Shown: piece after piece, positions 34,250-45,345 of the stretch
How positions within the stretch are numbered: the stretch's first letter is position 1
Layout of the letters: each line of letters opens with the position of its first letter
Assembly (NCBI RefSeq): GCF_003576645.1
Contig: NC_044920.1
Coordinates: forward strand, 13,683,931 to 13,747,930
DNA length: 64,000 nucleotides
Source of the DNA: Ipomoea triloba
Taxonomy: Eukaryota; Streptophyta; Magnoliopsida; Solanales; Convolvulaceae
Direction: 5' to 3'
Position numbers and translations under genes: made by a program
The notes under the pieces: model-generated
Databases searched by the model: none
What the model was told of the DNA's origin: nothing
The model's input: the letters and a program-made list of their open reading frames with translations, nothing else

Positions 34250-34440
34250 AATTTTATTTGTAAAAAACTGAAAAAAAAAATAGGAGTATGTTAAGTACAT
34301 GTAGTAACATACATTATTTTTATTTGTACAAAAAAATAAAATAAAAAAATAAAGATATGTTAGATACATGTAGCAACATACACACTGAATCAGGGTGTAG
34401 GGTGTATGTTGCTACATGTATCTAACATAACTATGGTCAT
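34250..34440. repeat. Perfect 28-bp inverted repeat hairpin plus a diverged upstream copy
   Basis: Arms 34356-34383 and 34402-34429 are exact complements (starting TATGTTAGATACATG), with an 18-base loop. A diverged direct copy of the left arm lies near 34287. If transcribed it would fold into a near-perfect stem. Confidence 0.85.
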
Positions 34441-34632
34441 CATTCACAATATAACTATTGCCTTTACCTAGTCAGGCCACCTCAAGCGTAATAGGTAAAC
34501 TCTTTCAATAGTTTTTATGGATTTTTCAAAGATATGCCTATGTTGCTTTGCGCTGCCAAGAAAAAACAAAACAAAACAAAACAAAAATTAAATAAATTAT
34601 ATTTTATGGCTGATTGAATTCTTATGTGCAGT

Positions 34633-34688
34633 GTGGCATATTAGCTTTGGTTAGAGCGTTGCGCTAATAACGTGAAGGTCGCAGGTTA
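34633..34688 (+). repeat. tRNA-Ile(AAU)-derived fragment
   Basis: It resembles the D-arm, anticodon arm and the start of the T-arm of a plant tRNA-Ile: 'TTAGAGCGTTGCGCTAATAACG', with the AAT anticodon in CTAATAAC, then 'AAGGTCGCAGGTT'. The acceptor stem is damaged, the D-loop has lost bases and the T-loop is not completed, so it is not a functional tRNA gene. The flanking sequence is shared with the fragment at 35008, which suggests a SINE-like or duplicated origin. Confidence 0.6.
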
Positions 34689-35007
34689 ATTCATAAATAA
34701 GACACAATTATTAAATTTATTTTAGGTACAAAATTCATACTCATAAGGTCCATTCTCCATAGTGCAGTGTGAATTCAGGTATTTGTAGAATTTGTTAAGT
34801 GTTGGACGTACTCACTTTTCACCGCTAAGCTATCATTAACGTTGCATTTTTTGTCTTTTTATTAACTTTTTGAGCTCACTTTTCATCCTTAACTTATACT
34901 AAAGTTGAATTAACTTTTCGTCCTTTTATGGTTAATTGAATTTACTAAAATTGCAACTTTTCGTCCTTTTATGGTTAATCCTTTTATGCTTAATTGAATT
35001 TTTATAT

Positions 35008-35045
35008 GTAATATGGCCTATTAGCTCAATTGATTACAGTGCATG
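35008..35045 (+). repeat. Second tRNA-Ile-like A-box fragment
   Basis: GGCCTATTAGCTCAATTGATT matches the first part of a tRNA-Ile (acceptor 5' strand plus A box). It is preceded by 'TTGAATTTTTATATG', similar to what precedes the 34633 fragment. Identity is lost after about 35045. Confidence 0.45.
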
Positions 35046-35251
35046 GGTCAAAATTTTAACTAATAAATGCATTACAAAATTTTCTACGGTAGTATACAGA
35101 ATATTGTTATATATTCAGCAAAATTGTATCACGTGATGATGATGGGGGTGTTGCATTTGGAAGATGTTTTTCTCCTGCAACACCCCATGTTGTCAGGTTT
35201 TTAGGCATTTTTTTTTTGTTTTTTTTTTCTCTAATGTTGTCCAATCGTTAT

Positions 35252-35962
35252 GCCCTGCACCACGGTGCACATAGTAATGTGCACCACGTACGTAAACGAC
35301 GTCGTTTCGATGTTAGTGAGCGCGGACGCGAATGACTCCAGTAAATTCATTATCTATAATACACATAATCATTATCTAGAATACACAGAATGTTTGCCTA
35401 TAATACACAGAATGTTTGCCCAGAATACACAGAATATTGACACAAAATACACAGATATTAGTGGACGCAGACGCGAATGATTCAAGTGAATTCATTATCT
35501 ATAATACACATAATCATTATCTAGAATACACAGAATGTTTGCCTAGAATATACAGAATGTTTGTCCAGATTACACCGAATATTGACACAAAATACACAGA
35601 ACTCATCATCATAACATTCGAATGCACAAACACATCACAACCTATGTTAATAACATGAATACACAGAATATTGACACGAAATACACAGAACTCATCCTCC
35701 TAAACATTCGAATGCACAAACACATCACAACATGTGTTACTAACATGAATACACAGAACGGTTGCCTAGAATACACATAACGATTGCCAAGAATACACAG
35801 AATGATTGCCTGGAATACACAGAATATTAACATAAATACAGAGATTGGCCAAAACAGGAAACGTGATTTCCAAAAAAATGGACGGTTAATTTACAATGTT
35901 CAAAACAACGTCGTTTACGTACGTGGTGCATATTGCTATGTGCATGGTGCACGGTATGATTT
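35252..35962. mobile_element. Mutator-like MITE with about 55-bp inverted ends and internal minisatellite
   Basis: The left end (35252-35308) and right end (about 35903-35962) are imperfect inverted complements sharing 'GCACCACGTACGTAAACGACG'-type sequence, split here as GCACCACGTACG and TAAACGACG. The interior is a chain of diverged 'AATACACAGAATNTTTGCC' units (35360-35830), including a larger duplicated block. Target duplications could not be identified with confidence, so the family call rests on the long inverted ends. Confidence 0.6.
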
Positions 35963-37462
35963 GCCAATGTTGTCAGGTTGGGGCATTTGTTGATTGTTTG
36001 TTTTTTCTTTTGGTTTTGCTGATTGTTTGTTTTTTCTTTTGGTTTTGCAACGGCCATTCCTTTGTTTTTGTTTTTTTTTTTTAAATAAATTTCTTTTGTT
36101 AATTTTGACAGTAGAATTCTTTTGTTTTTTTCTTTCTTTTTTTTAAACATTGTTAAATTTAATTTTGTTGTTAAATTTTTAACAATTTTATAATTATAAA
36201 TTTATTGTAATTTTGATATGTTAAATTTAAATATAATAAAAATGATAATTATAATTATAATTATAATTTATATAATGATATTAAATAATAAAAAATAATT
36301 AAAATATAGTGAAGTAAAATAGTGGGATCACAAAAAACTGAGAAAAACTCAAAACTAATGGGGAGATGAGTTTTTGGGATTGAGTGAAATAGTGGATGAT
36401 GAGATGGATGTTTGGACCCACAAAAAACTTGAGAAAAAACTCAAACTATTGATCTAATGATCTTAACATAATATAAAAGGACAGACTGTAAGCTTTCATT
36501 AAATACAAAATAAATACATTGATCTAATGATCTTAACATAATACTCCGTATAAATGATCATCCCTTGTCTTTGCATATGACAGTTTTAATATAATCCATA
36601 ACAAAGAGGATAAAAATGACCAAATAATCAATGTTTCATCCTACTGACACCAGGTCAAATATTCATAAGTCAATATCTTCTCTTCATAATTGTTCAGTAA
36701 GCAATATCATTTTTTTTAATATAAAACAATAATAGAAAAACAAAATCCGTGTTCAAATTAAAATTAATATAACAGTAAATTCTGAATTCTCAAAAATAAT
36801 AATAATAATAATAACAGTAAATTCTGATGAAAAAAATCATAAAATAACAATCAATACAACACCACCACCAACAACAAAACCTCAACCACTATTATGTTAC
36901 CTATTTAAACCCATCATAACTTTTTTAAGAGCAATAAACACATTAAGAGCATATTGAACTCCAAAAACTTGCAATGAAGATAAATTTTGCCACAATAGAT
37001 GTAAACCGCAATATATATTTCATTTCAATCCTATTCTATTCTATTCAAAACATTAAAAAATCTATAATAATAAAAACCACCCAAAATTTGACTAACTAAT
37101 CTCTTAATTCAATCCATCTTGCCAAAACTTCTACTCCAATGATGCTAAGAAATCCAAACTCAAAAGCGATGGCATAAAACATACACCATGGCTTACCATA
37201 ATATATGTCCACAGTTCGTTCATTATCTGTTGGAGGATCCACACATGCTTGTACAAACCAGGTTAAGGTGTGTATGGAGAATTTTATTATGATGAGATTC
37301 TATTTCCCAGGTTCATATGGTTGGAAGAGACCGCCCTACTTGAAATGCCCACATTTGGAGAATAATGGAACAAGAGAAGTTCATCTACATGAACTCTCAC
37401 GCAATAAAAATGTACTAGTCTGCTTCATCCAAACATGCGCCAATGCTATGGATTCGGTTTAT
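35963..37462. other. AT-rich spacer and presumed 3' UTR of the PDCD2-family gene
   Basis: Low-complexity T-rich and A-rich sequence to about 36300. A pair of 'AAACT(T)GAGAAAAACTCAAA' foldback strings lies near 36336 and 36425, followed by spacer with a short (AAT)n run near 36796-36815. The last 250 bp or so before 37463 probably include the 3' UTR of the minus-strand gene. A polyadenylation site could not be fixed. Confidence 0.45.
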
Positions 37463-40400
37463 CTAAGTATTTGACTGGGATGCAACTTGAACCCAAGCAA
37501 ATTCCTCCTTGTAAGCCATGCTTCCTTCGCACGAGGCTTCACACGTGTATACAACCACAGTTGCCCAATCGAGAGAATTCACATCATTTCCCACATTGAA
37601 GTAGTAAAGAAGTTGTGGCAAAATCTGCAACAGGAAGGACTTCATACAATGAACAAGTGCAAAAAGAATTTTTATAATGGCAATTTAAAATTCTGGGCAT
37701 TATTAATGTAGTCAGGAAAAAGGAATAGTTAACAAATGTAATAGTTACGACAAGAAAGTAGTAACTGGCTATAGTCCAGAGAAAATCAAATAAATCACCT
37801 GAAATTCAAAGGCTCGAGGGCCACCACAGTAGCTGCACTTTGGGATGTCACTGTTTGATGGCTGGCCACTCGACATGGGCAACAAGGGTTTAGCTTTAGC
37901 GTATCTACAATACCTATTTTATAAGGCAATCAAGACAGTAAACTAGTTATAGATAGAAGTAGCATGGTTCTTAAAGACAAACTAAATTTTACACTATATT
38001 TATCAAGATTCCGAAGTCACTAGTGCCTCTAAAAATATACGGGTCCTGTACCTCAACACTTGGTCAGGGGCACGCAATATCCTCTCCTGGAAAGATGCCC
38101 AACTCTTCTTGTCATCATCTCCCTGTAACCAAGCAACTACAAAAATGATACTTCCATAAAATGTTAATTCAACATCAATGGGATACTAATGGCTACCTCA
38201 AAGCTATCCAGCAGTGAATTGTATGTTTCATCCGCTTGGCTTGCAGAAACCAGGGATGTGGAATGTGCATGATCATCAGATACCTCATCACATTCATCCT
38301 CATTTGAGATCTCATACTCTGGCCACAAAGATTTACTTGCAACTGTTTGCAAATTAAATTTACCTGAGTGTAAGCATAAACTCAGCACCATTATAATTGC
38401 AAGAGTTTTAACTGTCAATGCAAGATTATTTGACACTATACACATCAACAAGAATTTGTTATACTTCAGTATTCTTGGTATCAACTATTATCCAACCACA
38501 AGGAAAATGGTATATTGGTAATTTGGTATGTTTACTCGTGCTTCAGTCTCGCCTCAGGCTCATAGTAAATTCAGATCTCAGCTCAAATAAATGGTGACAA
38601 TGACTGAAAATATAACACTTCATAAATTTATAGACAATCCTATCGCTACTCTACAAGACTAACATGAAGAAACAAGCCTCCAATGCAAAAGAAAATATGT
38701 AGTACTTTATACTATGAACTTGCCATTGTAGGTATATCTATAATGAATTACCTTTCAGCATCCATGCAGCTGTGCCATTAGAGTTGGATTCAGTCAGTGA
38801 AATGTTTGAGAAACAATTCTTCTTATGACCTGATTGCCAATGAACAGCCTGAAAATGAAGACAAGGATCTTAGCATTCAATGGGATCTACAAACTCCATC
38901 ACCCCTCCCCCCAAAGGAAGGGCAGAAATGTAAAGCATATGATATCTACTGACCTGGTGTTTCTCAGAGCAGTAACGAACTGTTTTGCAACCACTACAAA
39001 CTTTATCTCCTCTCCAGGTACCACACCAATTGCAAAGTGCAGCTGAGACACACACCATAGCATCAAAGAGAAAATACAGGAAGAATCAACGGAAAGATGG
39101 CACAACGTATAAAATCATTAATTCTTAAAGACTGGCAACCTATAAAATTCCCAGGCACTATAACAAGGCATTGGCAGCCAAATGAATTAAAACAGGTGGA
39201 AGCCTGCACAAGCTCAGAAGCCTGGATACCAGCTCGATTAATTTATAACATATGCTAGAAATGTTAGACAATGAAGTGATTGTTCATGACAAGCATTAAA
39301 TTACCTCCATCTCCAGAAGGTTTATCTGTGCCATCATTTTTTGGAGGTTCACTTGAATAAAAAGAGTTGAGGCGAGGCATTTGACAGCGAAAGACCTTAA
39401 CACTTTACAAATAGTAAGAAATCAGAGTTAGAAGATAGGATTAAGAAGCATAATGAAAAGCTTATAACACAACGTTTGATTGAAAATGATACCTTCGCAA
39501 TGTAGCTCCTGGATGTCGTTTCCACTGTTCATGCTGGTCTTGAAGAAGGCAAGACATTGATGGACACATGAAGACAAAAACTGTGCGATGAAATGTTGAA
39601 TCCTTCTCAGTTAGTGGTGCATAAACCTACACAATGAAGTTAATAATAATAATAATAACAATAACAATATTATCTTTTGTTCTTTGTTTCCCCAACAGTA
39701 TGACAATTGTAGTACACCATGTATGGTTGAAATAAGAGGCAATAAAAGCCATAAAAATGTTGGAACAAAAAAATACTTGAAAAGGTAACTAACCAACAGA
39801 AAAAGAAGTGTGAGAATAAAGAAATAACTTATAGCTGCATTTTCTTGGGAAGACATAAAACACAAGGCCTATCTAGTCTCTCAACTAAACCTAAAACACA
39901 CTCGCATTTAAAAAATAAAATCATTAAAGTGCCTCACTGCCTCTTGTTGTTCAAGAAAAGGTGTGTACAGTATTAAGAGTTTACACCACCCTTTACACAA
40001 GAAAGAAAGTTATGATGGGATCCCTAAAAGTTCCAGAGGAAGCAAAGATCCAGGTTTTTGATCAGTTAATGTGAAGGATAGTGCCCTTGACATCTATTAA
40101 GATCATTGTTGAAATTGAGGGATTGAAAGACCTGGCGGGTGGAGAATAACAACCACCCGCCAGTTAGGCGGAAGCAAAGTATTAGAGAAACCAGAGAATA
40201 ATAGAATGTATGAGTATATTAGAATGAAAGAGTACAATGGGGTTCTTCTCTATGCCTCTATATATACTAAACTACCTACCAAATCTACCATAATAGGAAT
40301 AGGAAACCCTAATAGGAATAGAAAACTAAGTCCAGTCCACTAGGAGTTTCCTAATATTCAACAATCATAAAAGCAAACCATCTAGAAGATATTGGAACTT

Positions 40401-41546
40401 TTTTTTGCAAATTCTGGAATCACTATACACCAAGGAAAGTGGCAAAGACTTTACCTAGCAAGGCTAGCTTACTAATCAAATATAGAAGTCATTTCCAGTA
40501 ATGATCTACAGTGACCATTCAAGTTCCTGAGCCTATGTTTTAGACTAATGGGCATTTTGTAGATGAAAAATACTTTTAGGACTTAGCAGCATACAACAGT
40601 AGAAAAGGGAAACCATATAAGATAAGCTAGCTGTTTCTTATTCATCATTACACAAAGGGCAAAATAATAGAAGAGCACCATTTAGAAACTAGAAACTTTT
40701 GTGGATATGGAAGCGTTAGTCTATCTGAATTCTGAAAAGCAACCTTGGAGACCTCCATTTTATCAAAACCAATATGTATGGAGTACCAGGAGCAGGATTT
40801 CTAACAACTCCCAAAAGGCCAAAATTTAGTCCACCTAATAATTCCTCGCTGGTGGAACAGGAAGGCAATAGTACAGCGTATAAATTTATTGAAATCATAA
40901 CTAGTTCTCCTTCTAACATGTGAAAGCCAAGTATGGCAATTAAAATGAAACTAAAAAAGTAAAATGGTTCATGTTTTTCAATTAATTCAAAATCTGAAAA
41001 TTTTAAAAATAAAAATATCAATAACAAATTCATAGGGGACAAACTATACATAAGATTCAAGGATATCAATTAAAGAAAGAATCAAACAGCAAATCACAAG
41101 AAAAGTAATTTCACCATACCTGGAGCATGAATTGCAAAGGCTCACCACAAAAGTCACAAAGACAAGACCTCCCTGAAGGCAAGTTAATCGGGTCCAACCA
41201 AGCCTGTATTTGCAAAATCCAAAATTATAACCCTCAAAATTTTCCCATTAGAGATTCAACTATTTTTTAACACTTTTGTACAAATAACAAAACATACAGG
41301 AGTACCCCCAGCTTTGCTTGGGAACAACTGTCGAAGCAGAGACCATGAACTCCTCTTCTTCTCCACAAAGCCTAATGCTACAGGTACTTTGTCTTGATCA
41401 TCCTCATCATCATATAAATCATCGTGTACATTGTCATCAATTAGAACTTCATCTTCATCTTCCTCATCCTCAAGAGATGATAAATGCAAACTCCTAAGTT
41501 TTTCATAAGCATCTCCACTAGTTCCAACATTTAAATCTTCTGACAT
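37463..41546 (-). CDS. PDCD2/Tsr4-family protein, ten coding exons, apparently intact
   Basis: Spliced coding exons on the minus strand: 41546-41298, 41203-41120, 39626-39493, 39402-39305, 39042-38954, 38848-38752, 38363-38197, 38122-38052, 37904-37799 and 37624-37463. All introns obey GT-AG and the phases join without a stop, giving 418 residues, the usual plant length. The acidic N-terminus is followed by 'LGFVEKKRSSWSLLRQLFPSK' (about 57-77), then a C97xC99..C102 cluster. A MYND zinc finger follows with C192, C195, C204, C207, C213, H217, H226 and C230. The C-terminal PDCD2 domain runs to the end, with 'IPKCSYCGGPRAFEFQ', 'DWATVVVYTCE' and 'EEFAWVQVA'. Yeast Tsr4 and animal PDCD2 act as dedicated chaperones of ribosomal protein uS5; that role is inferred here by family. 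It is the only convincing complete host gene in the window. Confidence 0.95.
40107..40363. mobile_element. Small solo LTR (257 bp) in the second coding intron of the PDCD2-family gene
   Basis: Starts TGTTGAAATTG, ends ATATTCAACA, and is flanked by ATCAT on both sides (40102-40106 and 40364-40368). It contains a CCTGGCGGGTGG/CCACCCGCCAG inverted pair and repeated 'AATAGGAATAG' strings. The size fits a TRIM/SMART element or a short Copia LTR. No 5S-like sequence was noticed, so it does not look like Cassandra. Confidence 0.85.
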
Positions 41547-41556
41547 TTTTTCTATA

Positions 41557-43485
41557 CTACATAGAATGATAGGTAAAATTTAATACAAAAGCTAAAAAAA
41601 AAAAAAAAAAAAAAANAAAAGCTAAAAAAAAAAAAAAAAAAACAAAAACAAAAAATTTGACTAATGCTAAAAAGAAAAAATAACCCTATACTCATACAGT
41701 CATACACAGACATGATGATGGTTGACAAAAGGCAAACCAGAAAGTACAATGCACCAAAACATGTTAATATATGTACATATCTAAAAATCTAATAAGAGTG
41801 AATGAAGGTTAGTACCCTTCATTTATGTTCGCTTTTCCATTACTTTTTTGATACATTATACTATAAGAGTTGTACTATATAATTTTTTTGGACAAAAATA
41901 CCCCTACTGTTATAACTTCCATTATGTTTTTTTTATTATTGTTACCATGCATATGCATCCACTATATCTTTTCTTATAATTTTCAATTGTAATAGTATAT
42001 GTAGACCTAACACAACCAACCCTTAAGAGTTGAGCCAAAAAAGAGTGAAACAAAGAAAGCACACCTATTTGTTGTAAGCACAAAATGGAAGAGACAAAGA
42101 GAAAAGGCTGTGAAAGAGGAGCACTTGGCTGCCATGACAGTTAACAGCAAAGTATTTGGCAGAATATTTATTCCTTTTTTATTACCAGTATAATTTTTTA
42201 GCTCCTTCAGAGTTCACAGCTACTTTGAGTGGCAAAGGTGGTAGAGAAATAGGATTGTCATGGGATGTGGGTAGAGTTGCATTGGCTTTTTTTGGGATAA
42301 TTAATGACACCTCCACCAGGTTTTGAGCCTTACTAAGGGGAGTATATTTAATCAAGACTTTTTACATTTTAAATTACTTTTAAAGAATCTCTTTATATTT
42401 TTATAGATTTAAGTCTATGAAAAGTTTATATCACAAACATTTATAATTTTAATAAATTTTATAGACTTTTTATTTTAAAAAGTCTACAAAAGCCATCAAA
42501 ACTCAAAATTAAATATATCCCTATAAACTTTTATTGACTACTATGTACCATTATTTATATTTTTCTTTTAAAGACTTATATAATATATCATATGTTTTTG
42601 TAAATCTTAAATAAATTTATGTATTGTTAAGGGAAAAAAAATCAAATTTGGTTGTCACAAAAAAGAAAGTGTATTATAAATTTAAAAACAATCACAATCT
42701 TTGCTAAACAATATAGCCAATAAAAATCTTTCCCAAACTAATAAAGCAACTAATGTTGTATAATTACAAATAAGAACAAACAAAACGATTTAGTTGCAGC
42801 TCATATTGATCCTAAAAATTTTAGGACTAGAAATTTTGGTTCCATTTTGAACCATAAAAATAAGTTGGAAAATTCGACTTTGAACTAGAAAATATTGTAG
42901 CATATTAACTGTTGTACATTAGCAAAAGTTAAAACTTAACCTACAAATAGAAAAATTCAAAGGCTGTAGCGCATCCATTGTGTGCACACCATGCAGCAGA
43001 GGCATCAATTAATATTGTACAGCATATAATACTAAGTCCTGCTGCTAAAGATGGAGCAGAGTTGCAGAGGAAAAGGCTGTTTGGTTTATGCAGAAAGAAA
43101 GTCTGAAGATAGAGAAGTATGGGAATGGATTTCAATCCTAATACGAGGGAGTCTATAAAAGTCAAATGGCGCCAAAAAAAATTAAAACAATTAAATACCT
43201 ATTCACAAAGCATTTTAAGCAGCAGAAAATTGCTTGGGTGCTCACTGTCTCAAAGAAAATCAAAGCTGACAGACTTAGAAAGTAACTTCAATTAAAGGAA
43301 GAATTCTTCAAACAATTCAATGGTTTGCAACTCCAAACAGGAAAAATTCAATCAACAAAGATAATTAGTTGTAAAATTAGTATGATATATGTCATCATCT
43401 TTCACACCAAGAATTGTTGATACCAGCAACAACCCATTTCGAAAGAACCAGTAAGAAATTGAAACAGAAGAAAGCTTATACATAC
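41557..43485 (-). other. Probable 5' UTR intron of the PDCD2-family gene
   Basis: The acceptor TTCTATGTAG lies 10 bp before the start codon (exon resumes at 41556). A GTATGT donor at 43485 would end an upstream exon. The interval is AT-rich, has no coding signal, and contains an A-rich tract with a single N at 41616. It is inferred from splice signals alone. Confidence 0.5.
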
Positions 43486-43655
43486 GGCGAGTAGACGACT
43501 AGCGAGGCCTTGCGAGGGTGGTTCTGCACTTCTGCGGCAAGTAGAAACTGAACTCCTGGCAGCTAGCGACTGGCTATCCTGAGGCAGACGGCGTTCAGTG
43601 ACAACAACGTGATTCTCAGCTTCTGCCGCCTTGCGCAAGTGCTTCGGAAATTAGG
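43486..43655 (-). other. Probable non-coding first exon of the PDCD2-family gene
   Basis: A GC-rich island in otherwise AT-rich DNA, ending at the CTCGCC/GTATGT donor. It contains an open stretch, but joining it to the next exon would not be in frame with the main start codon, so it is read as leader. Its 5' end is placed by a TATA-like element about 30 bp upstream. Confidence 0.45.
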
Positions 43656-43680
43656 GGTTACGAATATAGACCACAATACA

Positions 43681-43692
43681 TAAAATATATTA
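43681..43692 (-). promoter_or_regulatory. TATA-like element upstream of the PDCD2-family gene
   Basis: ATATATTTTA on the minus strand lies about 30 bp before the presumed first exon and about 55 bp from the edge of the palindrome at 43745. In such AT-rich DNA this is weak evidence. Confidence 0.3.
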
Positions 43693-43744
43693 TGGAGTAT
43701 TTGAATATTGAAAGCTTCCTATGCATTCAGTAATACATTTTAAC

Positions 43745-44603
43745 AAAAACTTGTGTGAGACGGGTCGGGTCGAGTCGGGTTAAGATGTAAGTGTAATGCT
43801 TATATGCATAAATGTCATAATTATATGTTCAAATGTAATATTAATCAGAAATAAAATTTTTGTTACTGAGTAAATGTAATACTTTTAAGGAAAATACAAT
43901 ACTTTTACATTTCGATTAAAAAGTATTACATTTTTCCTCAAAAGTAAAGTAAGGGACACTTGTGAACATTACTTATTATGAAAAAATGTATTACTTTTTC
44001 TCTTATAAGTAACAAAAATTGTATTTTTGATTAGTATTATATTTGAGCATATAAGTATGACATTTGCATGATGTTTCGACCCGACCCGACGGATTCGTGA
44101 GACGGTCTCACACAAGTTTGACCCATACATTTTTAGTATATTAAAAATATAGGGTCACACTTGTGTGAGACCGTCTCACGGATCCTTATTCGTGAGACGG
44201 GTCGGGTCGGGTCGAAGCAACATGCAAACGTCATACTTATATGTGCAAATATCATACTTATATGCTCAAATGTAATACTAATCAGGAATACAATTTTTGT
44301 TACTTATAAGAGAAAAAGTAATACATTTTCATAATAAGTAATATTAACAAGTGTCCCTTACTTATAAGGAAAAATATAATACTTTTGAGGAAAAATGTTA
44401 TACTTTTAAATCGAAATGTAAAAGTATTGTATTTTCCTTTAAAAGTATTACATTTACACTTATAAGTAACAAAAATTTTATTCCTGATTAGTATTACATT
44501 TGAGCATATAAGTATGACATTTGTGCGTATAAGTATTACATTTACATCTTGACCTCACCCGACCCGACTCGTCTCACGGTGAGACGGTCTCACACAAGTT
44601 TTT
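43745..44603. mobile_element. 859-bp imperfect palindrome (foldback MITE pair)
   Basis: Outer ends are AAAAACTTGTGTGAGAC and its complement. The left arm (43745-44124) and right arm (44152-44603) are inverted copies of each other along nearly their full length, including the GGGTCGGGTCG-rich ends and the AT-rich 'AATGTAATACT' interior. A 27-bp spacer separates them. The inner ends themselves carry GTCTCACACAAGTTTGACCC and its complement. It may be two MITEs of one family inserted head to head, or one large foldback element. It is non-coding. Confidence 0.9.
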
Positions 44604-44689
44604 GCCAAAAATATATTTTTAATTCATGACTTGGTTACATTTTTAGTTGTAGACTTGTAGCTATTGGTTTTGTTTTTCTCGGAGCTTTG

Positions 44690-44775
44690 TGCTTCATTTT
44701 GTCTACCATTTCTCCAAAAGAAGAAGTGGTATTTTGTCTACCATTCCTCCAAAAGAAGAAGTGGTGGTGTAGTCA
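44690..44775 (+). repeat. Two-copy direct repeat
   Basis: A unit of about 43 bp with 'TTTTGTCTACCATT' and 'CTCCAAAAGAAGAAGTGGT' occurs twice in tandem with one clear difference. The surrounding 44604-45160 contains no recognised gene. Confidence 0.8.
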
Positions 44776-45160
44776 TTATTTTATGGACCATGGTCTACAA
44801 TCTACATAGTTGTATGAAACTATAAATAAAATGTATATTTTTAATATATTAAAAATACATTATTTGTGTAAGTAAAGTATATTATTTTGTATACTATCAA
44901 ACAATGTACTTTTTGTATATTAAAAATGTACCTTGAATTCATGGTACACAGGAAAATTTGTCACTTTTGTGGCACCCTAATATGGGAAATAGGGATTGGA
45001 GATGGAAAATTTTATTGTGGACCAATGTTTGCACAGCTGTGTGAACCATTGTCCAAAATGGTGCTGTTTCGTTTATTGAAAAAATAAACGGCAGTCATTT
45101 GGCCGTTTCGTCCAACTAATTATTTTTCTATGGCGTATTTAGTTTTATTTTATGAGTTAA

Positions 45161-45345
45161 TACTCATTTTGGTCCCTCGACTATAAGGTAATACTTGAAT
45201 TAGTCACATACTATTAAAAGTACCCAATTTAGTCCTTAACTTCAAAAATCATACCCAATTTGGTCCTTCATTACAAATTTCATCCACATGCCGTTATAAT
45301 CAGGGGCAAAAACATCATTTTAATAGTCGAGGGACCAAAATGGGT
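45161..45345. mobile_element. Short MITE with 24-bp inverted ends
   Basis: TACTCATTTTGGTCCCTCGA at the left and its near-exact complement at the right (one mismatch over 24 bp) enclose 185 bp with further 'CCAATTTAGTCC/CCAATTTGGTCC' repeats. The 'TTTGGTCCCTCGAC' end is a common plant MITE type. No target duplication was identified. Confidence 0.75.

Noticed and set aside
34633..34688. Functional tRNA-Ile gene
   Set aside because: The acceptor stem is damaged, the D-loop has lost bases and the T-arm is incomplete, so only a derived fragment is supported.
37205..37474. 89-residue plus-strand frame at the end of the PDCD2-family gene
   Set aside because: It lies opposite the last exon and presumed 3' UTR and shows no domain.
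40107..40363. Cassandra-type TRIM with 5S rRNA sequence
   Set aside because: No 5S-like promoter boxes were seen in the LTR.
43402..43638. 78-residue minus-strand coding region at the presumed first exon
   Set aside because: It starts with TTG and not ATG, and splicing to the next exon is out of frame with the main start codon, so it is read as 5' UTR.
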